From: Pseudomonas serboccidentalis
GTDB taxonomy: Bacteria; Pseudomonadota; Gammaproteobacteria; Pseudomonadales; Pseudomonadaceae
Assembly (NCBI RefSeq): GCF_028830055.1
Contig: NZ_CP101655.1
Coordinates: 5,341,583-5,405,582, forward strand
DNA: 64,000 nt
Reading direction: 5' to 3'
Under the pieces are notes generated by a model. That model searched no databases. It had not been told where the DNA came from and saw only the letters and a list, made by a program, of their open reading frames with translations. Both the position numbers and the translations under genes were made by a program. Shown here piece after piece: positions 9,701 through 18,299 of this stretch. Numbering within the stretch: the stretch's first letter is position 1; every line of letters begins with the position of its first letter.

Positions 9701-9913
9701 GTGGTGCCATTGGTGTTCTCCAGCGGTGCCGGTGCCGAGATGCGTCACGCCATGGGTGTGGCGGTGTTCTCCGGGATGCTCGGGGTGACCTTCTTCGGTC
9801 TGTTGCTGACGCCAGTGTTCTACGTGCTGATTCGTAATTTCGTCGAGCGTGGCGAAGCCCGCAAAGCGGCCAAGGCGAACAATCTTCAACAGCCACTGGA
9901 GGCGCAACAATGA
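6722..9913 (+). CDS. mexF: RND efflux transporter MexF
   Basis: Proton-driven inner-membrane pump of the HAE1 family, 1063 residues, one residue from the length of P. aeruginosa MexF. Seen: MNFSQFFISRPIFA start with the first membrane helix, two large periplasmic loops, the paired transmembrane blocks, and the proton-relay aspartates in helix 4 (GIVVDDAIVVVEN). The C-terminal half repeats the fold (GLIVLVGLACKNAILIVEF, helix 10 with its lysine). The stop overlaps the oprN start by four bases (ATGA), so the two are translationally coupled. Confidence 0.95.
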   Translation: MNFSQFFISRPIFAAVLSLLILIAGAISLFQLPISEYPEVVPPTVVVRANFPGANPKVIGETVAAPLEQAITGVENMLYMSSQSTADGKITLTITFALGTDLDNAQVQVQNRVTRTEPKLPEEVTRIGITVDKASPDLTMVVHLTSPDKRYDMLYLSNYAILNIKDELARLGGVGDVQLFGMGDYSLRVWLDPNKTASRNLTATDVVTAIREQNRQVAAGQLGAPPAPNAQSFQLSVNTQGRLVSEEEFENIIIRSGDNGEITRLKDIARVELGSSQYALRSLLNNQPAVAIPIFQRPGSNAIQISNEVRDKMEELKKGFPQGMDYSIVYDPTIFVRGSIEAVVHTLFEALILVVLVVILFLQTWRASIIPLVAVPVSLIGTFAVMHLFGFSLNALSLFGLVLAIGIVVDDAIVVVENVERNIELGLNPFDATKKAMGEVTGPIIATALVLCAVFIPAAFISGLTGQFYKQFALTIAISTVISAFNSLTLSPALAAVLLKSHDAPKDRFSKVLDKIFGGWLFRPFNRFFDKASHGYVGTVRRVIRGSGIALFLYAGLMVLTFFGFANTPTGFVPGQDKQYLVAFAQLPDAASLDRTEDVIKRMSDLALKQPGVESAVAFPGLSINGFTNSPNAGIVFVTLKPFDERKDPSMSAGAIAGALNGQYANIQEAYMAIFPPPPVQGLGTIGGFRLQIEDRGNLGYDELYKETMNIIAKSHNVPELAGLFTSYTVNVPQVDAAIDREKAKTHGVAVSDIFDTLQIYLGSLYANDFNRFGRTYQVNVQAEQQFRLESDQIGQLKVRNNKGEMIPLATFIKVSDTSGPDRVMHYNGFITAEINGAAAPGYSSGQAEKAIEKLLKDELPNGMTYEWTDLTYQQILSGNTALFVFPLCVLLAFLVLAAQYESWSLPLAVILIVPMTLLSAITGVIVSGGDNNIFTQIGLIVLVGLACKNAILIVEFAKDKQLEGLDPLAAVLEACRLRLRPILMTSFAFIMGVVPLVFSSGAGAEMRHAMGVAVFSGMLGVTFFGLLLTPVFYVLIRNFVERGEARKAAKANNLQQPLEAQQ

Positions 9914-11331
9914 GTCTGAAAGTCTTCCTGCCGAGTCTGCTGGTGCTGGCGTTGAGCGCCTGCGCCGTCGGCCCCGACTACAAGACCCCTGCCACGGAGG
10001 CGGCCAACATCACGACCGCCACCGACGGCGCCGCCGGGCAAAAGAACTTCGACCGTGCGAAATTCGAAGGCATCTGGTGGCAGCAATTCGACGATCCGAC
10101 CCTCAACCAGTTGGTGACTCAATCGCTGCAAGGCAACCGCGAATTGCGTGTGGCGTTCGCTCGCTGGAAAGCCGCCCGGGCGATCCGCGACGACGTCAGC
10201 AACGATGCAATGCCGACCATCACCAGCCGCGCCAGCAGTGATCTCGCCAAGGGACAAATCCCCGGCCAGACCACCCGCCGGGTCAACAGCGAACGCTATG
10301 ACCTGGGGCTGGACATGGCCTGGGAGCTGGACTTGTTCGGACGCATCCAGCGCAATCTGGAAGCCAGCGACGCCGACCAGCAAGCGGCCGAAGCCGACCT
10401 GTACCAACTGCAAGTCACCATGATTGCCGAACTGGTCGACGCCTACGGTCAATTGCGTGGTGCGCAGCTGCGGGAAAAGATCGCGGTGGCCAACCTGGAA
10501 AACCAGCAGGAGTCGCGCAAGATCACCATCAGCCTGCGTGACGCCGGCGTGGGCGATCAGCTCGACGTCGAACGTGCCGATGCGCGTCTGGCCTCGGTTG
10601 AAGCCAGCGTGCCGCAACTGCAGGCCGAACAGGTTCGGCAGAAGAATCGCATCGCCACCCTGCTGGGTGAGCGCCCGGACAAACTGACCGTCGACCTGAG
10701 TCCGAAAGACTTGCCGGCCATTGCCAAGGCCTTGCCGATCGGTGACCCGGGCGAGCTGCTGCAACGGCGTCCGGACATCCTCAGTGCTGAACGCAAACTG
10801 GCTTCGGCCACCGCGCGAATCGGCGTGGCCAAGGCCGATCTGTTCCCTCGGGTCAGCCTCAGCGGCTTCCTCGGCTGGACGGCCGGGCGGGGTTCGCAGA
10901 TCGGTTCCTCGGCGGCCAACGCCTGGGCGCTCGGCCCGAGCATCACCTGGGCGGCGTTCGACCTCGGCAGCGTGCGTGCGCGTTTGCGCGGCGCCGATGC
11001 CGATGCCGAAGGCGCACTGGCGACCTACGAGCAACAAGTGCTGCTGGCCCTGGAAGAATCGGAAAACGCCTTCAGCGATTACGGCAAGCGTCAGCAACGG
11101 CTGATCTCGCTGATCCGCCAGAGTGAATCGAGCCGCAAGGCTGCCGATCTGGCAGAAATCCGCTACCGCGAAGGCACCACCGACTTCCTGGTGCTGCTCG
11201 ACGCCCAGCGCGAACGCCTGAACGCCGAAGACAGCCAGGCCCAGGCCGAAGTCGATCTGTATCGCGGCATCGTCGCAATCTACAAGGCCTTGGGTGGTGG
11301 CTGGCAGCCGGAAACCGTCGCCAGCAAGTAA
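9910..11331 (+). CDS. oprN: Outer-membrane efflux channel OprN
   Basis: TolC/OprM-type outer-membrane lipoprotein (473 residues; OprN of P. aeruginosa has 472) forming the exit duct of the MexEF pump. Seen: lipobox LALSAC with Cys18, then two repeats of the efflux-protein domain, including WWQQFDDPTLNQLV and the second-repeat ERRPD-like LLQRRPDILSAERKL and VAKADLFPRVSLSG. Last gene of the operon, closed by a strong terminator at 11379. Its family can also serve unrelated pumps, but position makes MexEF its partner. Confidence 0.93.
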   Translation: MSLKVFLPSLLVLALSACAVGPDYKTPATEAANITTATDGAAGQKNFDRAKFEGIWWQQFDDPTLNQLVTQSLQGNRELRVAFARWKAARAIRDDVSNDAMPTITSRASSDLAKGQIPGQTTRRVNSERYDLGLDMAWELDLFGRIQRNLEASDADQQAAEADLYQLQVTMIAELVDAYGQLRGAQLREKIAVANLENQQESRKITISLRDAGVGDQLDVERADARLASVEASVPQLQAEQVRQKNRIATLLGERPDKLTVDLSPKDLPAIAKALPIGDPGELLQRRPDILSAERKLASATARIGVAKADLFPRVSLSGFLGWTAGRGSQIGSSAANAWALGPSITWAAFDLGSVRARLRGADADAEGALATYEQQVLLALEESENAFSDYGKRQQRLISLIRQSESSRKAADLAEIRYREGTTDFLVLLDAQRERLNAEDSQAQAEVDLYRGIVAIYKALGGGWQPETVASK

Positions 11332-11378
11332 CGTTTTCCAACGAGCTCCTTTGGTTGGCCGCAACCAACCAATTTTTT

Positions 11379-11411
11379 GCCCCGCGTATCATTCGGTCGC
11401 GGGGCTTTTTT
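11379..11411 (+). terminator. Rho-independent terminator of mexEF-oprN
   Basis: Perfect 8-bp stem GCCCCGCG / CGCGGGGC with an 11-base loop followed by six T. Confidence 0.92.
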
Positions 11412-11423
11412 GTGCCAGCCCCC

Positions 11424-11508
11424 TGTAGGAGCTGCCGCAGGCTGCGATCTTTTGATCTTGTTTTTAGAAGCAACATCAAAAGATCGCAGCCTGCTGCAGC
11501 TCCTGCAG
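11424..11508. repeat. REPIN, family A (imperfect second arm)
   Basis: Two inverted copies of the palindromic unit with core GTAGGAGCTGCCG, then GGCTGCGATCTTTTGAT. The right arm has drifted (CTGCTGCAGCTCCTGCAG). Lies between the oprN terminator and the HEAT/TPR gene. Confidence 0.9.
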
Positions 11509-11595
11509 ATCAATTCGCAAGCCCGGGTTTGACTGATGGCCTTGTCTGACCGAAGCTTGCCCCTCTGCTAAAGAACACCCGTTCACGGAAATCGC

Positions 11596-12651
11596 ATGCC
11601 TCAGTCCCGCCGCTACCTGCTCATCAGCCTTGGCCTCGTGCTGCTCATCGTCGTTGCCTGGCTATCCCTGCGCACCACCGCGCCGGTCGTACCCGAAGCG
11701 ATCAAACGCGGCTACAGCGAAGCCCTCACCGCGGCCCGCTCCGGTCAGCCGGGGGCGGCACGGCAGTTGTATCAACAACTGGGCCGTCCGGACCTGTCGG
11801 TCAAGCGCAGTGTCTGGCTGCTGGCCGAGTTGCCTAATTACCCAAGCCCACAAGCCCTGAAACTGGCCGATGCCCATCTGCAGAACGAAGCCCCCGAGGT
11901 GCGGCTGGCGGCGATTCAAAGCATCGTGGGCCTGGTGCCCGGCGGCCAGCGCAGCCTGTTGCTCGGGCCGATGCTCGACGATGAAGACCAAAGCGTGCGC
12001 TTCGCCGCGATCAACGCCCTGCTGGGCCTGACACCGGATGAACTCGGTCTGTATTTCGCCCCGCTGCAGCAAGCGATCGATGGCTGGGAACAGGTGCTCA
12101 AAGGCCAACCGGAAAGCGCCGCGACCTACGCCCAGCTCGCCCGCCTGTATCTGCACAACGCCGAACTGAAACAGGCCCAGCAAGCGCTCGACAACACCCT
12201 GCGTCTGGAACCGGGAAACCTGCCGGCGCTGGTGATGCAGATCGATGTCCTCGACCGTCAGGGCCAGAGCGACGCCGCCCGCCAATTGCTCGCCAGGCAA
12301 TTGCAAAGCCAGCCCAGTTCCGCCTATCTGCAGCACGCGCTGGGCCTGTGGCTGCTGCACCACGGCCAGCGTGAGTTCGCCCTGCTCGGTTTGTCCAAAG
12401 CTGTCGAACTGGAGCCTGACAACAAGGACTACCGTTACGACCTGGCGACCACTCTGCACGCCGCCGAAGAACTGGAAGCAGCGCAAAAGCAATTGCAGGA
12501 AGTGGTGCAACGCCATCCCGCCGACCGCAAGGCCCGGGTGCTGCTGATCAATTACTGGAAGGAAAGCGGCCAGTTGCAGAACGTGCAGATCCTGCTGGCG
12601 CAACTGGAACAGATGAACCCTGACGACCCGGCCTTGCAGCAAGGGCTTTGA
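11596..12651 (+). CDS. Membrane-anchored HEAT/TPR repeat protein
   Basis: 351 residues. N-terminal membrane anchor (YLLISLGLVLLIVVAWLSL, about 7-25) and a periplasmic or extracytoplasmic remainder. Seen: HEAT-like helices about 90-150 (NEAPEVRLAAIQSIVGL, DEDQSVRFAAINALLGL), then several tetratricopeptide units about 165-350 (for example AATYAQLARLYLHNAELKQA and DYRYDLATTLHAAEELEAA). Such proteins are scaffolds. In related gene sets a TPR protein of this kind accompanies cytochrome c or multihaem systems, but no such genes are nearby, so the partner is unknown. Stands alone between a REPIN and the KaiC-like gene. Confidence 0.75.
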   Translation: MPQSRRYLLISLGLVLLIVVAWLSLRTTAPVVPEAIKRGYSEALTAARSGQPGAARQLYQQLGRPDLSVKRSVWLLAELPNYPSPQALKLADAHLQNEAPEVRLAAIQSIVGLVPGGQRSLLLGPMLDDEDQSVRFAAINALLGLTPDELGLYFAPLQQAIDGWEQVLKGQPESAATYAQLARLYLHNAELKQAQQALDNTLRLEPGNLPALVMQIDVLDRQGQSDAARQLLARQLQSQPSSAYLQHALGLWLLHHGQREFALLGLSKAVELEPDNKDYRYDLATTLHAAEELEAAQKQLQEVVQRHPADRKARVLLINYWKESGQLQNVQILLAQLEQMNPDDPALQQGL

Positions 12652-12776
12652 GCCGCTGCCAGTGTGATCAATGACACGTTGATATCGAAACCTCGGAACC
12701 GTCATGACACGCAGCGGTCAAGTAATCAGGTAGTGCACAACGGCTTGTACAGCCTGCTGCCTCGATTCCCCTAGTC

Positions 12777-14294
12777 ATGAGAGGGCATTCTTTGTCTACG
12801 TCCAACGAGTTGATCAGTGCAAAAGCCGCCACCGGCATCGCCGGCCTGGATGACATCCTGGCCGGCGGTCTGTCCCGAGGTCATGTGTTTTTGCTCGAGG
12901 GTGAACCCGGCACAGGCAAAACCACCGTCGCGTTGCATTTTTTGTTGGCTGGCGCCCGCGCCGGCGAACGCTGTCTGTACATCACGCTGTCGGAAACCGA
13001 GCGTGAACTGCGTCAGGGCGCGGCCTCCCACGGCTGGGAACTGAACGAAAACATCGAAATCTTCGAGCTGACACCGCCGGAAAGTCTGCTCAACGCCGAG
13101 CATCAACAAAGCCTGCTGTACTCCTCCGACCTTGAGCTGGGCGAAGCCACCAAGCAGATTTTCGAAGTGGTCGAACGCTTCAAGCCGACCCGCGTGGTGC
13201 TCGACAGCCTGTCGGAGATTCGCCTGCTGGCGCAAAGCTCTCTGCGTTACCGTCGACAGATTCTGGCCATCAAACACTATTTCGTACGTTACGACGCCAC
13301 GGTCCTGCTGCTCGACGACCTGACCACCGAGTCCCTCGACAAGACCGTGCACAGCGTCGCCCACGGGGTAATCCGCCTCGAAGAGCTGACGCCCAACTAT
13401 GGCGCCGAGCGCCGACGCATCCGGGTGATCAAGTACCGCGGCCAGAAATACCGTGGTGGCTTCCATGACTTCACCATCATGGGCGACGGTGTGCATGTGT
13501 TCCCGCGTCTGGTGGCCGCCGAACATCGCAGTGACTACCCGCGCCTGCAACTGAGCAGCGGCATCCCGGAAATGGATGCACTGCTGGGCGGCGGTGTCGA
13601 AACCGGCTCCAGCACGCTGATACTCGGCCCGGCGGGGACCGGCAAATCGCTGATCTCGATGATCTTCGCCGCCGCTGCCGTGGCACGCGGCGAAAAAGCC
13701 GCCCTGTTTATCTTCGATGAAGAATTGGGCCTGCTGTTCGAACGCATGAAAAACATCGGCATCGACCTCAAGGCCCTGCAAGCCACCGGCAACCTGCTGA
13801 TCGAGCAAGTGGACGCCGCCGAACTGTCCCCGGGCGAGTTCTCTCACCGGGTGCGTCGCTGCGTCGACGAAGGCAGCATCAAGACCGTGGTGATCGACAG
13901 CATCAACGGTTATCAGGCGGCGATGCCTGAAGAGAATGCGCTGGTGCTGCACATGCACGAGTTGCTGCTGTATCTGAACCGCAAAGGCGCGGCAACTTTC
14001 ATGACCGTCGCCCAGCACGGTCTGGTGGGCGACATGCAGGCGCCGGTCGACATCACTTACCTGGCCGACACGGTGATTCTGTTGCGTTACTTCGAAGCTC
14101 TGGGCAAGGTTCGCCGGGCGATCTCGATCATCAAGAAGCGCACCGGCAGCCACGAATCGACGATCCGCGAATACCGCATTTCGACTCAGGGCATGACCAT
14201 CGGTGAACCGCTGGAAGCCTTCCAGGGTGTGCTGCGTGGCGTACCGACCTACCTCGGCGCGAGCAACCCTCTGCTGCGGGAAGAAGGCTTGTGA
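12777..14294 (+). CDS. KaiC-like double-domain RecA-fold ATPase
   Basis: 505 residues with two KaiC domains in tandem, each with a Walker A: EGEPGTGKTT (about 41-50) and GPAGTGKS (about 283-290). KaiC of cyanobacteria is an ATPase and autokinase that times transcription with KaiA and KaiB; neither partner gene is in this window. By eye, the segment DITYLADTVILL aligns with the KaiC phosphorylation segment, placing Thr and Tyr where cyanobacterial KaiC has Ser431 and Thr432, so phosphorylation remains possible. A TTG at 12792 with GAGAGGG in front is an alternative start. The stop overlaps the GTG start of the next kinase gene (GTGA), so the ATPase and kinase are co-translated and probably work together. 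Confidence 0.88.
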   Translation: MRGHSLSTSNELISAKAATGIAGLDDILAGGLSRGHVFLLEGEPGTGKTTVALHFLLAGARAGERCLYITLSETERELRQGAASHGWELNENIEIFELTPPESLLNAEHQQSLLYSSDLELGEATKQIFEVVERFKPTRVVLDSLSEIRLLAQSSLRYRRQILAIKHYFVRYDATVLLLDDLTTESLDKTVHSVAHGVIRLEELTPNYGAERRRIRVIKYRGQKYRGGFHDFTIMGDGVHVFPRLVAAEHRSDYPRLQLSSGIPEMDALLGGGVETGSSTLILGPAGTGKSLISMIFAAAAVARGEKAALFIFDEELGLLFERMKNIGIDLKALQATGNLLIEQVDAAELSPGEFSHRVRRCVDEGSIKTVVIDSINGYQAAMPEENALVLHMHELLLYLNRKGAATFMTVAQHGLVGDMQAPVDITYLADTVILLRYFEALGKVRRAISIIKKRTGSHESTIREYRISTQGMTIGEPLEAFQGVLRGVPTYLGASNPLLREEGL

Positions 14295-15961
14295 CGGTCG
14301 CCGTACCGCTGTCGGAACGGGCGCTGATCCTGGCGCCCATGGGTCGTGACAGCCAGGTTGCACTGATGATCCTCAATGAGGCGGGTTTTGGTGGCGTGAT
14401 CGCCACTGATCTGGGGGCGTTGTGCGCCGAACTGGAGCCCGGCGCCGGCCTGCTGCTGATTGCCACCGAAGCCCTGCGCGGCCCGGAGCTGGAAACGCTG
14501 TTGCTGTACCTGGAACAACAGCCGACCTGGTCGGATCTGCCGATCGTCCTGCTGACCCACCACGGTGGCCCGGAACAAGGCCCCTCCTCGCGCCTGAGCA
14601 AATTGCTGGGCAATGTCACCTTTCTTGAGCGACCGTTTCATCCGGCGACCCTGGTCAGCCTGGTCTCCACGGCCCTGCGCGGGCGCCGACGACAGTACGA
14701 CGCTCGCGACCGCCTGATCGATCTGAGTGAAAGCGAGCAGCGCCTGCAATCGACTCTGGAAACCCTTGAGCAACAGGTCGAGGAGCGTACTGCGCAACTT
14801 CGGCACAACGAAGAAGCGCTGCGCCAGTCGCAGAAAATGGAAGCCGTCGGCCAGCTCACCGGCGGCATCGCCCACGACTTCAACAACATGCTGACCGGCA
14901 TTATCGGCAGCCTGGAATTGCTGCGCCGCCGGCTGGCTCGCGGCCGCACCGATGACCTCGACAGTCTGATCGATCTGGGCGTGACCTCGGCCAACCGCGC
15001 TGCCGGCCTGACCCACCGTTTGCTGGCCTTCTCGCGGCGTCAGTCACTGGACTCCAAAGCGGTGCAGATGAACACCCTGGTGCTGTCGATGGGCGAGTTG
15101 CTGCAACGCAGCCTCAACGAAAGCATCCAGCTGGACATGCGCCTTGACGACAAATTGTGGGTGGCCGAAGCCGACCCCAATCAACTGGAAAGCGCCCTGC
15201 TCAACCTGGCGCTCAACGCGCGCGATGCCATGCCCGATGGCGGCAAATTGGTGGTCGCGACCAGCAATCAGGTGCTTGCCCGCGAATTCACCGAGTCCTA
15301 CACCAATCTCGAACCCGGCGATTACGTGATGCTCAGCGTCATCGATAACGGCAGCGGCATGCCGCAGAGCGTGATCAACCGCGCGTTCGATCCGTTTTTC
15401 ACCACCAAACCGATCGGCCAGGGCACCGGGCTCGGTTTGTCGATGATTTATGGCTTCAGCAAACAGTCCCGTGGTCACGTCTCGATCGACAGCGAAATCG
15501 ATCAGGGCACCACGGTCAAACTGTACCTGCCGCGTTTTCGTGGCGAGGAACTCGACCATCCGGTTTCCAGTATCGAGCAAGCCCCGGATGCGCTGGATGG
15601 CGAAACGGTGCTGATCGTCGAAGACGACCCCGCCGTGCGCGTGTTGGTCAGCGCTGTGCTCAGTGAATTGGGCTATGCGTTCGTCGAGGCCAGCGATGCC
15701 GACGGCGCGGTACCGATCCTCAACTCGGCGCAGCGCATCGACCTGCTGATCAGTGACGTCGGCCTGCCGGGCATGAACGGTCGGCAACTGGCGGAAATCG
15801 GTCGGCAGTACCGCCCGGGGTTGAAGGTGTTGTTCATCACCGGATATGCCGAGCACGCCGCCGTGCGCGGCGGCTTCCTCGACTCCGGCATGCAGATGAT
15901 CACCAAGCCGTTCACCTTTGATCTGCTGACCGCCAAGGTGCGGGAAATGATCAAAAACTGA
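14291..15961 (+). CDS. Hybrid histidine kinase with pseudo-receiver and C-terminal receiver
   Basis: 556 residues, cytosolic, no membrane segment. Order: a receiver-like domain (about 10-115) whose expected phospho-acceptor position reads LLLIATEAL without Asp; a coiled coil (about 145-180); HisKA H-box [14 protein letters not shown] with His195; an HATPase domain ([13 protein letters not shown], then DNGSGMP and [12 protein letters not shown]); and a receiver ([12 protein letters not shown] to [10 protein letters not shown]). The GTG start overlaps the KaiC-like stop. The pseudo-receiver could be the docking site for the KaiC-like protein, as pseudo-receivers serve in cyanobacterial clock kinases (inference). 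Confidence 0.9.
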   Translation: MTVAVPLSERALILAPMGRDSQVALMILNEAGFGGVIATDLGALCAELEPGAGLLLIATEALRGPELETLLLYLEQQPTWSDLPIVLLTHHGGPEQGPSSRLSKLLGNVTFLERPFHPATLVSLVSTALRGRRRQYDARDRLIDLSESEQRLQSTLETLEQQVEERTAQLRHNEEALRQSQKMEAVGQLTGGIAHDFNNMLTGIIGSLELLRRRLARGRTDDLDSLIDLGVTSANRAAGLTHRLLAFSRRQSLDSKAVQMNTLVLSMGELLQRSLNESIQLDMRLDDKLWVAEADPNQLESALLNLALNARDAMPDGGKLVVATSNQVLAREFTESYTNLEPGDYVMLSVIDNGSGMPQSVINRAFDPFFTTKPIGQGTGLGLSMIYGFSKQSRGHVSIDSEIDQGTTVKLYLPRFRGEELDHPVSSIEQAPDALDGETVLIVEDDPAVRVLVSAVLSELGYAFVEASDADGAVPILNSAQRIDLLISDVGLPGMNGRQLAEIGRQYRPGLKVLFITGYAEHAAVRGGFLDSGMQMITKPFTFDLLTAKVREMIKN

Positions 15962-15974
15962 CCCCCCAAAACAC

Positions 15975-16055
15975 CTGTAGGAGCTGCCGCAAGCTGCGAT
16001 CTTTTGATCTTGTTTTGAAGATCAAAAGATCGCAGCTTGCGGCAGCTCCTACAGG
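15975..16055. repeat. REPIN, family A, between convergent signalling genes
   Basis: Near-perfect inverted pair: CTGTAGGAGCTGCCGCAAGC and its complement around a short spacer. It fills the space between the hybrid kinase and the convergent response regulator and could act as a bidirectional terminator. Confidence 0.93.
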
Positions 16056-16075
16056 GGCATTTCAGTGTTTTTAGA

Positions 16076-16453
16076 TCAGGCCAGCAATTCCTGAATCTTT
16101 TCCTGCAACACATCCAGATCGAACGGTTTTTCCAGGATCGGCGCCTTGCGCGTGATCGGGCTGCCGGTCTCGCGGATTTCCTGCGGATAGCCGCTGATGA
16201 AAATCACCTTAAGGTCCGGGCGCAGCTTGACTGCCGGCTCAGCAATCTGCACGCCGGAGATGCCACCCGGCAGACGAAAATCAGTGATCAACATGTCCAG
16301 ATGCGGCTTGCTCGCGAGAATCTCGAACGCCTGCTCGCCGTTTTCGGCCTGCAACACACGGTACCCCTGCCCCGACAGGTAATCTGTCAGCACCATCAAG
16401 ATAACCGGTTCGTCCTCGACGACGAGTACTACATCTTGTGCATCTACGCTCAT
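16076..16453 (-). CDS. Single-domain response regulator
   Basis: 125 residues, one receiver domain: acidic pocket VVEDEP (Glu13, Asp14), phospho-acceptor Asp58 in LITDFRLPGG, conserved Ser/Thr in IFISGY and Lys in ILEKPF. No output domain, so it acts by protein contact or as a phosphate shuttle. Start chosen at ATG 16453; an in-frame TTG at 16501, overlapping the kinase stop, would add 16 residues. Last gene of the leftward kinase-cheR-cheB-kinase-regulator run, so its kinase is probably the REC-histidine kinase directly upstream. Confidence 0.88.
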   Translation of the reverse strand: MSVDAQDVVLVVEDEPVILMVLTDYLSGQGYRVLQAENGEQAFEILASKPHLDMLITDFRLPGGISGVQIAEPAVKLRPDLKVIFISGYPQEIRETGSPITRKAPILEKPFDLDVLQEKIQELLA

Positions 16454-16497
16454 GGGAAGCCTTTGTTCGGTCAATAGCTGCTGATACGACCGTGCGG

Positions 16498-17712
16498 TCA
16501 ATCAGAGGTTGCGTCGGATGTGCCGTTTTCCTGGATTGGCAGACAAACGCGAAACAGGGCGCCTTCGTTGATTTGACTCTCGACGACGATGGAGCCGCCA
16601 TGGGCGGCGACGATCTGCTCGGAAATGAACAGACCCAGTCCGAGACCAGCCACTACCGTCTTGGCGGAGACCCGTTCGAACTGCTGGAAAATACGTTTCT
16701 GGTTCTCTTCACTGATACCGATGCCGCGATCCTGAACCTCGACCCGCGCCTCGTCGCCCTCACGGTAGACACGCACTTGAATCGGGCTGCGCCCCCCATA
16801 ACGCAAGGCGTTGGTCAGCAGATTGGACACCACCTGCTCGATACGGAACTCGTCCCAATGACCTTCCACCGGCTCTGGCGCGCTGAAGGTGACTTCGGTC
16901 TCGGCCGCTTCCATTTGCGGCGCAAAACTCTGCAGCAGGTTGCCCACCAGTTGCGTCAGGTCGAAGCGATTCGGACGGATCGACAGCTTGCCGGTGCGAA
17001 TCCGCGAAACGTCTAGCATGTCTTCGATCAGGCGGATCAGACTTTTGATCTGGCGCTCGTCGCGGTCGACCATCGCGTGCATCTTGTCGAGGGTAAACGC
17101 GGCGGCGTTGTCCCGCGCCAGGTGCATCTTGCGCAACTGGGTTTCGAGTATCAGGCCATTGAGCGGTGTGCGCACTTCGTGGGCGACGATTGACATGAAG
17201 TCATCGCGCATGCGCACCGCCTGCTCCAGTTCCAGCTGCGTGCTCTGCAGTTGTTGCAGCAACGCCTCCTGTTCGCGGCGGGCCTGCTCCAGAGCTTCGA
17301 CCTGTTGCTTCATGGCCTTGCTCTGGCGGTACAGGTCGACGAACACGTTGACCTTGCTCTTCACCGCGTGGATGTCCAGCGGCTTGTGCAGGAAGTCCAC
17401 CGCGCCGCTCTCGTAGCCCTTGAACGCGTAGTTCAGTTCACGGCCGGCGGCGCTGACGAAAATGATCGGGATGTTCTTGGTTTTCTCGGTGCCGCGCATC
17501 AGCTCGGCGAGCTCGAAGCCGTTCATGCCCGGCATCTGCACGTCGAGGATGGCCATGGCGAACTCGTGTTGCAGCAGCAGCGACAGGGCTTCGTCCGCCG
17601 ACAGCGCCTTATAGACCGTGCGGTCCTCGCGCTTGATCAGCGCTTCGAGGGCCAGCAAGTTCTCCGGCAGATCGTCGACGATCAGCAATTTGGCCTGGAT
17701 ATTACTCAGCAT
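16498..17712 (-). CDS. REC-histidine kinase
   Basis: 404 residues, cytosolic. Receiver domain (about 1-125; VDD pocket, phospho-acceptor Asp57 in AILDVQMPGMNG, Lys110 in FLHKPLD), a coiled coil (about 128-172), HisKA with H-box SIVAHEVRTPLNG (His178) and an HATPase domain (VSNLLTNALRYGG, DRGIGI, GLGLGLFISEQIV). Its ATG overlaps the end of the upstream cheB by seven bases, so the proteins are made together. A receiver in front of a kinase suggests regulation by phosphotransfer from the three-receiver kinase of the same operon (inference). Confidence 0.9.
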   Translation of the reverse strand: MLSNIQAKLLIVDDLPENLLALEALIKREDRTVYKALSADEALSLLLQHEFAMAILDVQMPGMNGFELAELMRGTEKTKNIPIIFVSAAGRELNYAFKGYESGAVDFLHKPLDIHAVKSKVNVFVDLYRQSKAMKQQVEALEQARREQEALLQQLQSTQLELEQAVRMRDDFMSIVAHEVRTPLNGLILETQLRKMHLARDNAAAFTLDKMHAMVDRDERQIKSLIRLIEDMLDVSRIRTGKLSIRPNRFDLTQLVGNLLQSFAPQMEAAETEVTFSAPEPVEGHWDEFRIEQVVSNLLTNALRYGGRSPIQVRVYREGDEARVEVQDRGIGISEENQKRIFQQFERVSAKTVVAGLGLGLFISEQIVAAHGGSIVVESQINEGALFRVCLPIQENGTSDATSD

Positions 17713-18299
17713 GCGATTCGTTCCAGCTCGACAAGCAGACGGCCGATGCCGTGAATGGGTAGGACATGGTCGGGCTGCTGAATCTTCAACGCAGCCTGAG
17801 GCATGGTGGCGACCTGTGCATCTTGTGGGTCCTGAACGATGGTCAGCCCGCCGCGCTGCTTGACTTGCGCCAGGCCGCGAGCGCCATCGTGGTTGGCGCC
17901 GGTCAGCAGCACAGCGGCCAGCGACTCGCCATAGACGTCGGCGGCCGATTCGAACAGGTAATCGATGGCCGGTCGGGAGTGGTGCACGCGGTCTTCAAGA
18001 CTCAGCGACAGACTGCGATCCTGCTCTACCGACAAGTGATATCCGGGAGTCGCGAAATAAACCGTGCCGGGCACGATATCCTGCTTGTCCGTCGCCTCTT
18101 CCACCGGCAGCATCAGGCGCCGGGAGAACACCTCGGCCAACTGACTGCGGCGCTCCTCCGGCAGGTGCAACACGACAATGATCGGCAGCACGTAGCCCGG
18201 GCGCAGCGGCGCCAGCAATGTCAGCAGAGCCTCGACCCCGCCGGCCGAAGCACCGACCACGATGGCCTCGACACGAGGCAAATCCACAGCATCGTTCAT
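17706..18299 (-). CDS. Receiver-less CheB-type methylesterase
   Basis: 197 residues comprising only the catalytic domain of CheB, which removes methyl groups from glutamates of chemoreceptors. Catalytic triad visible: Ser18 in GASAGGVEAL, His45 in VLHLPEERR, Asp138 in LLTGANHDGA. The usual N-terminal receiver is absent, so control must come from a partner. I start at ATG 18299, which overlaps the cheR stop by four bases (ATGA); longer in-frame options run into cheR. No chemoreceptor gene is nearby. Confidence 0.88.
   Translation of the reverse strand: MNDAVDLPRVEAIVVGASAGGVEALLTLLAPLRPGYVLPIIVVLHLPEERRSQLAEVFSRRLMLPVEEATDKQDIVPGTVYFATPGYHLSVEQDRSLSLSLEDRVHHSRPAIDYLFESAADVYGESLAAVLLTGANHDGARGLAQVKQRGGLTIVQDPQDAQVATMPQAALKIQQPDHVLPIHGIGRLLVELERIAC

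Noticed and set aside
6815..9910. A 1031-codon open frame antisense to mexF
   Set aside because: It is the high-GC shadow of mexF, with low-complexity Gln/His/Arg/Val composition and no domain; mexF on the other strand is unmistakable.
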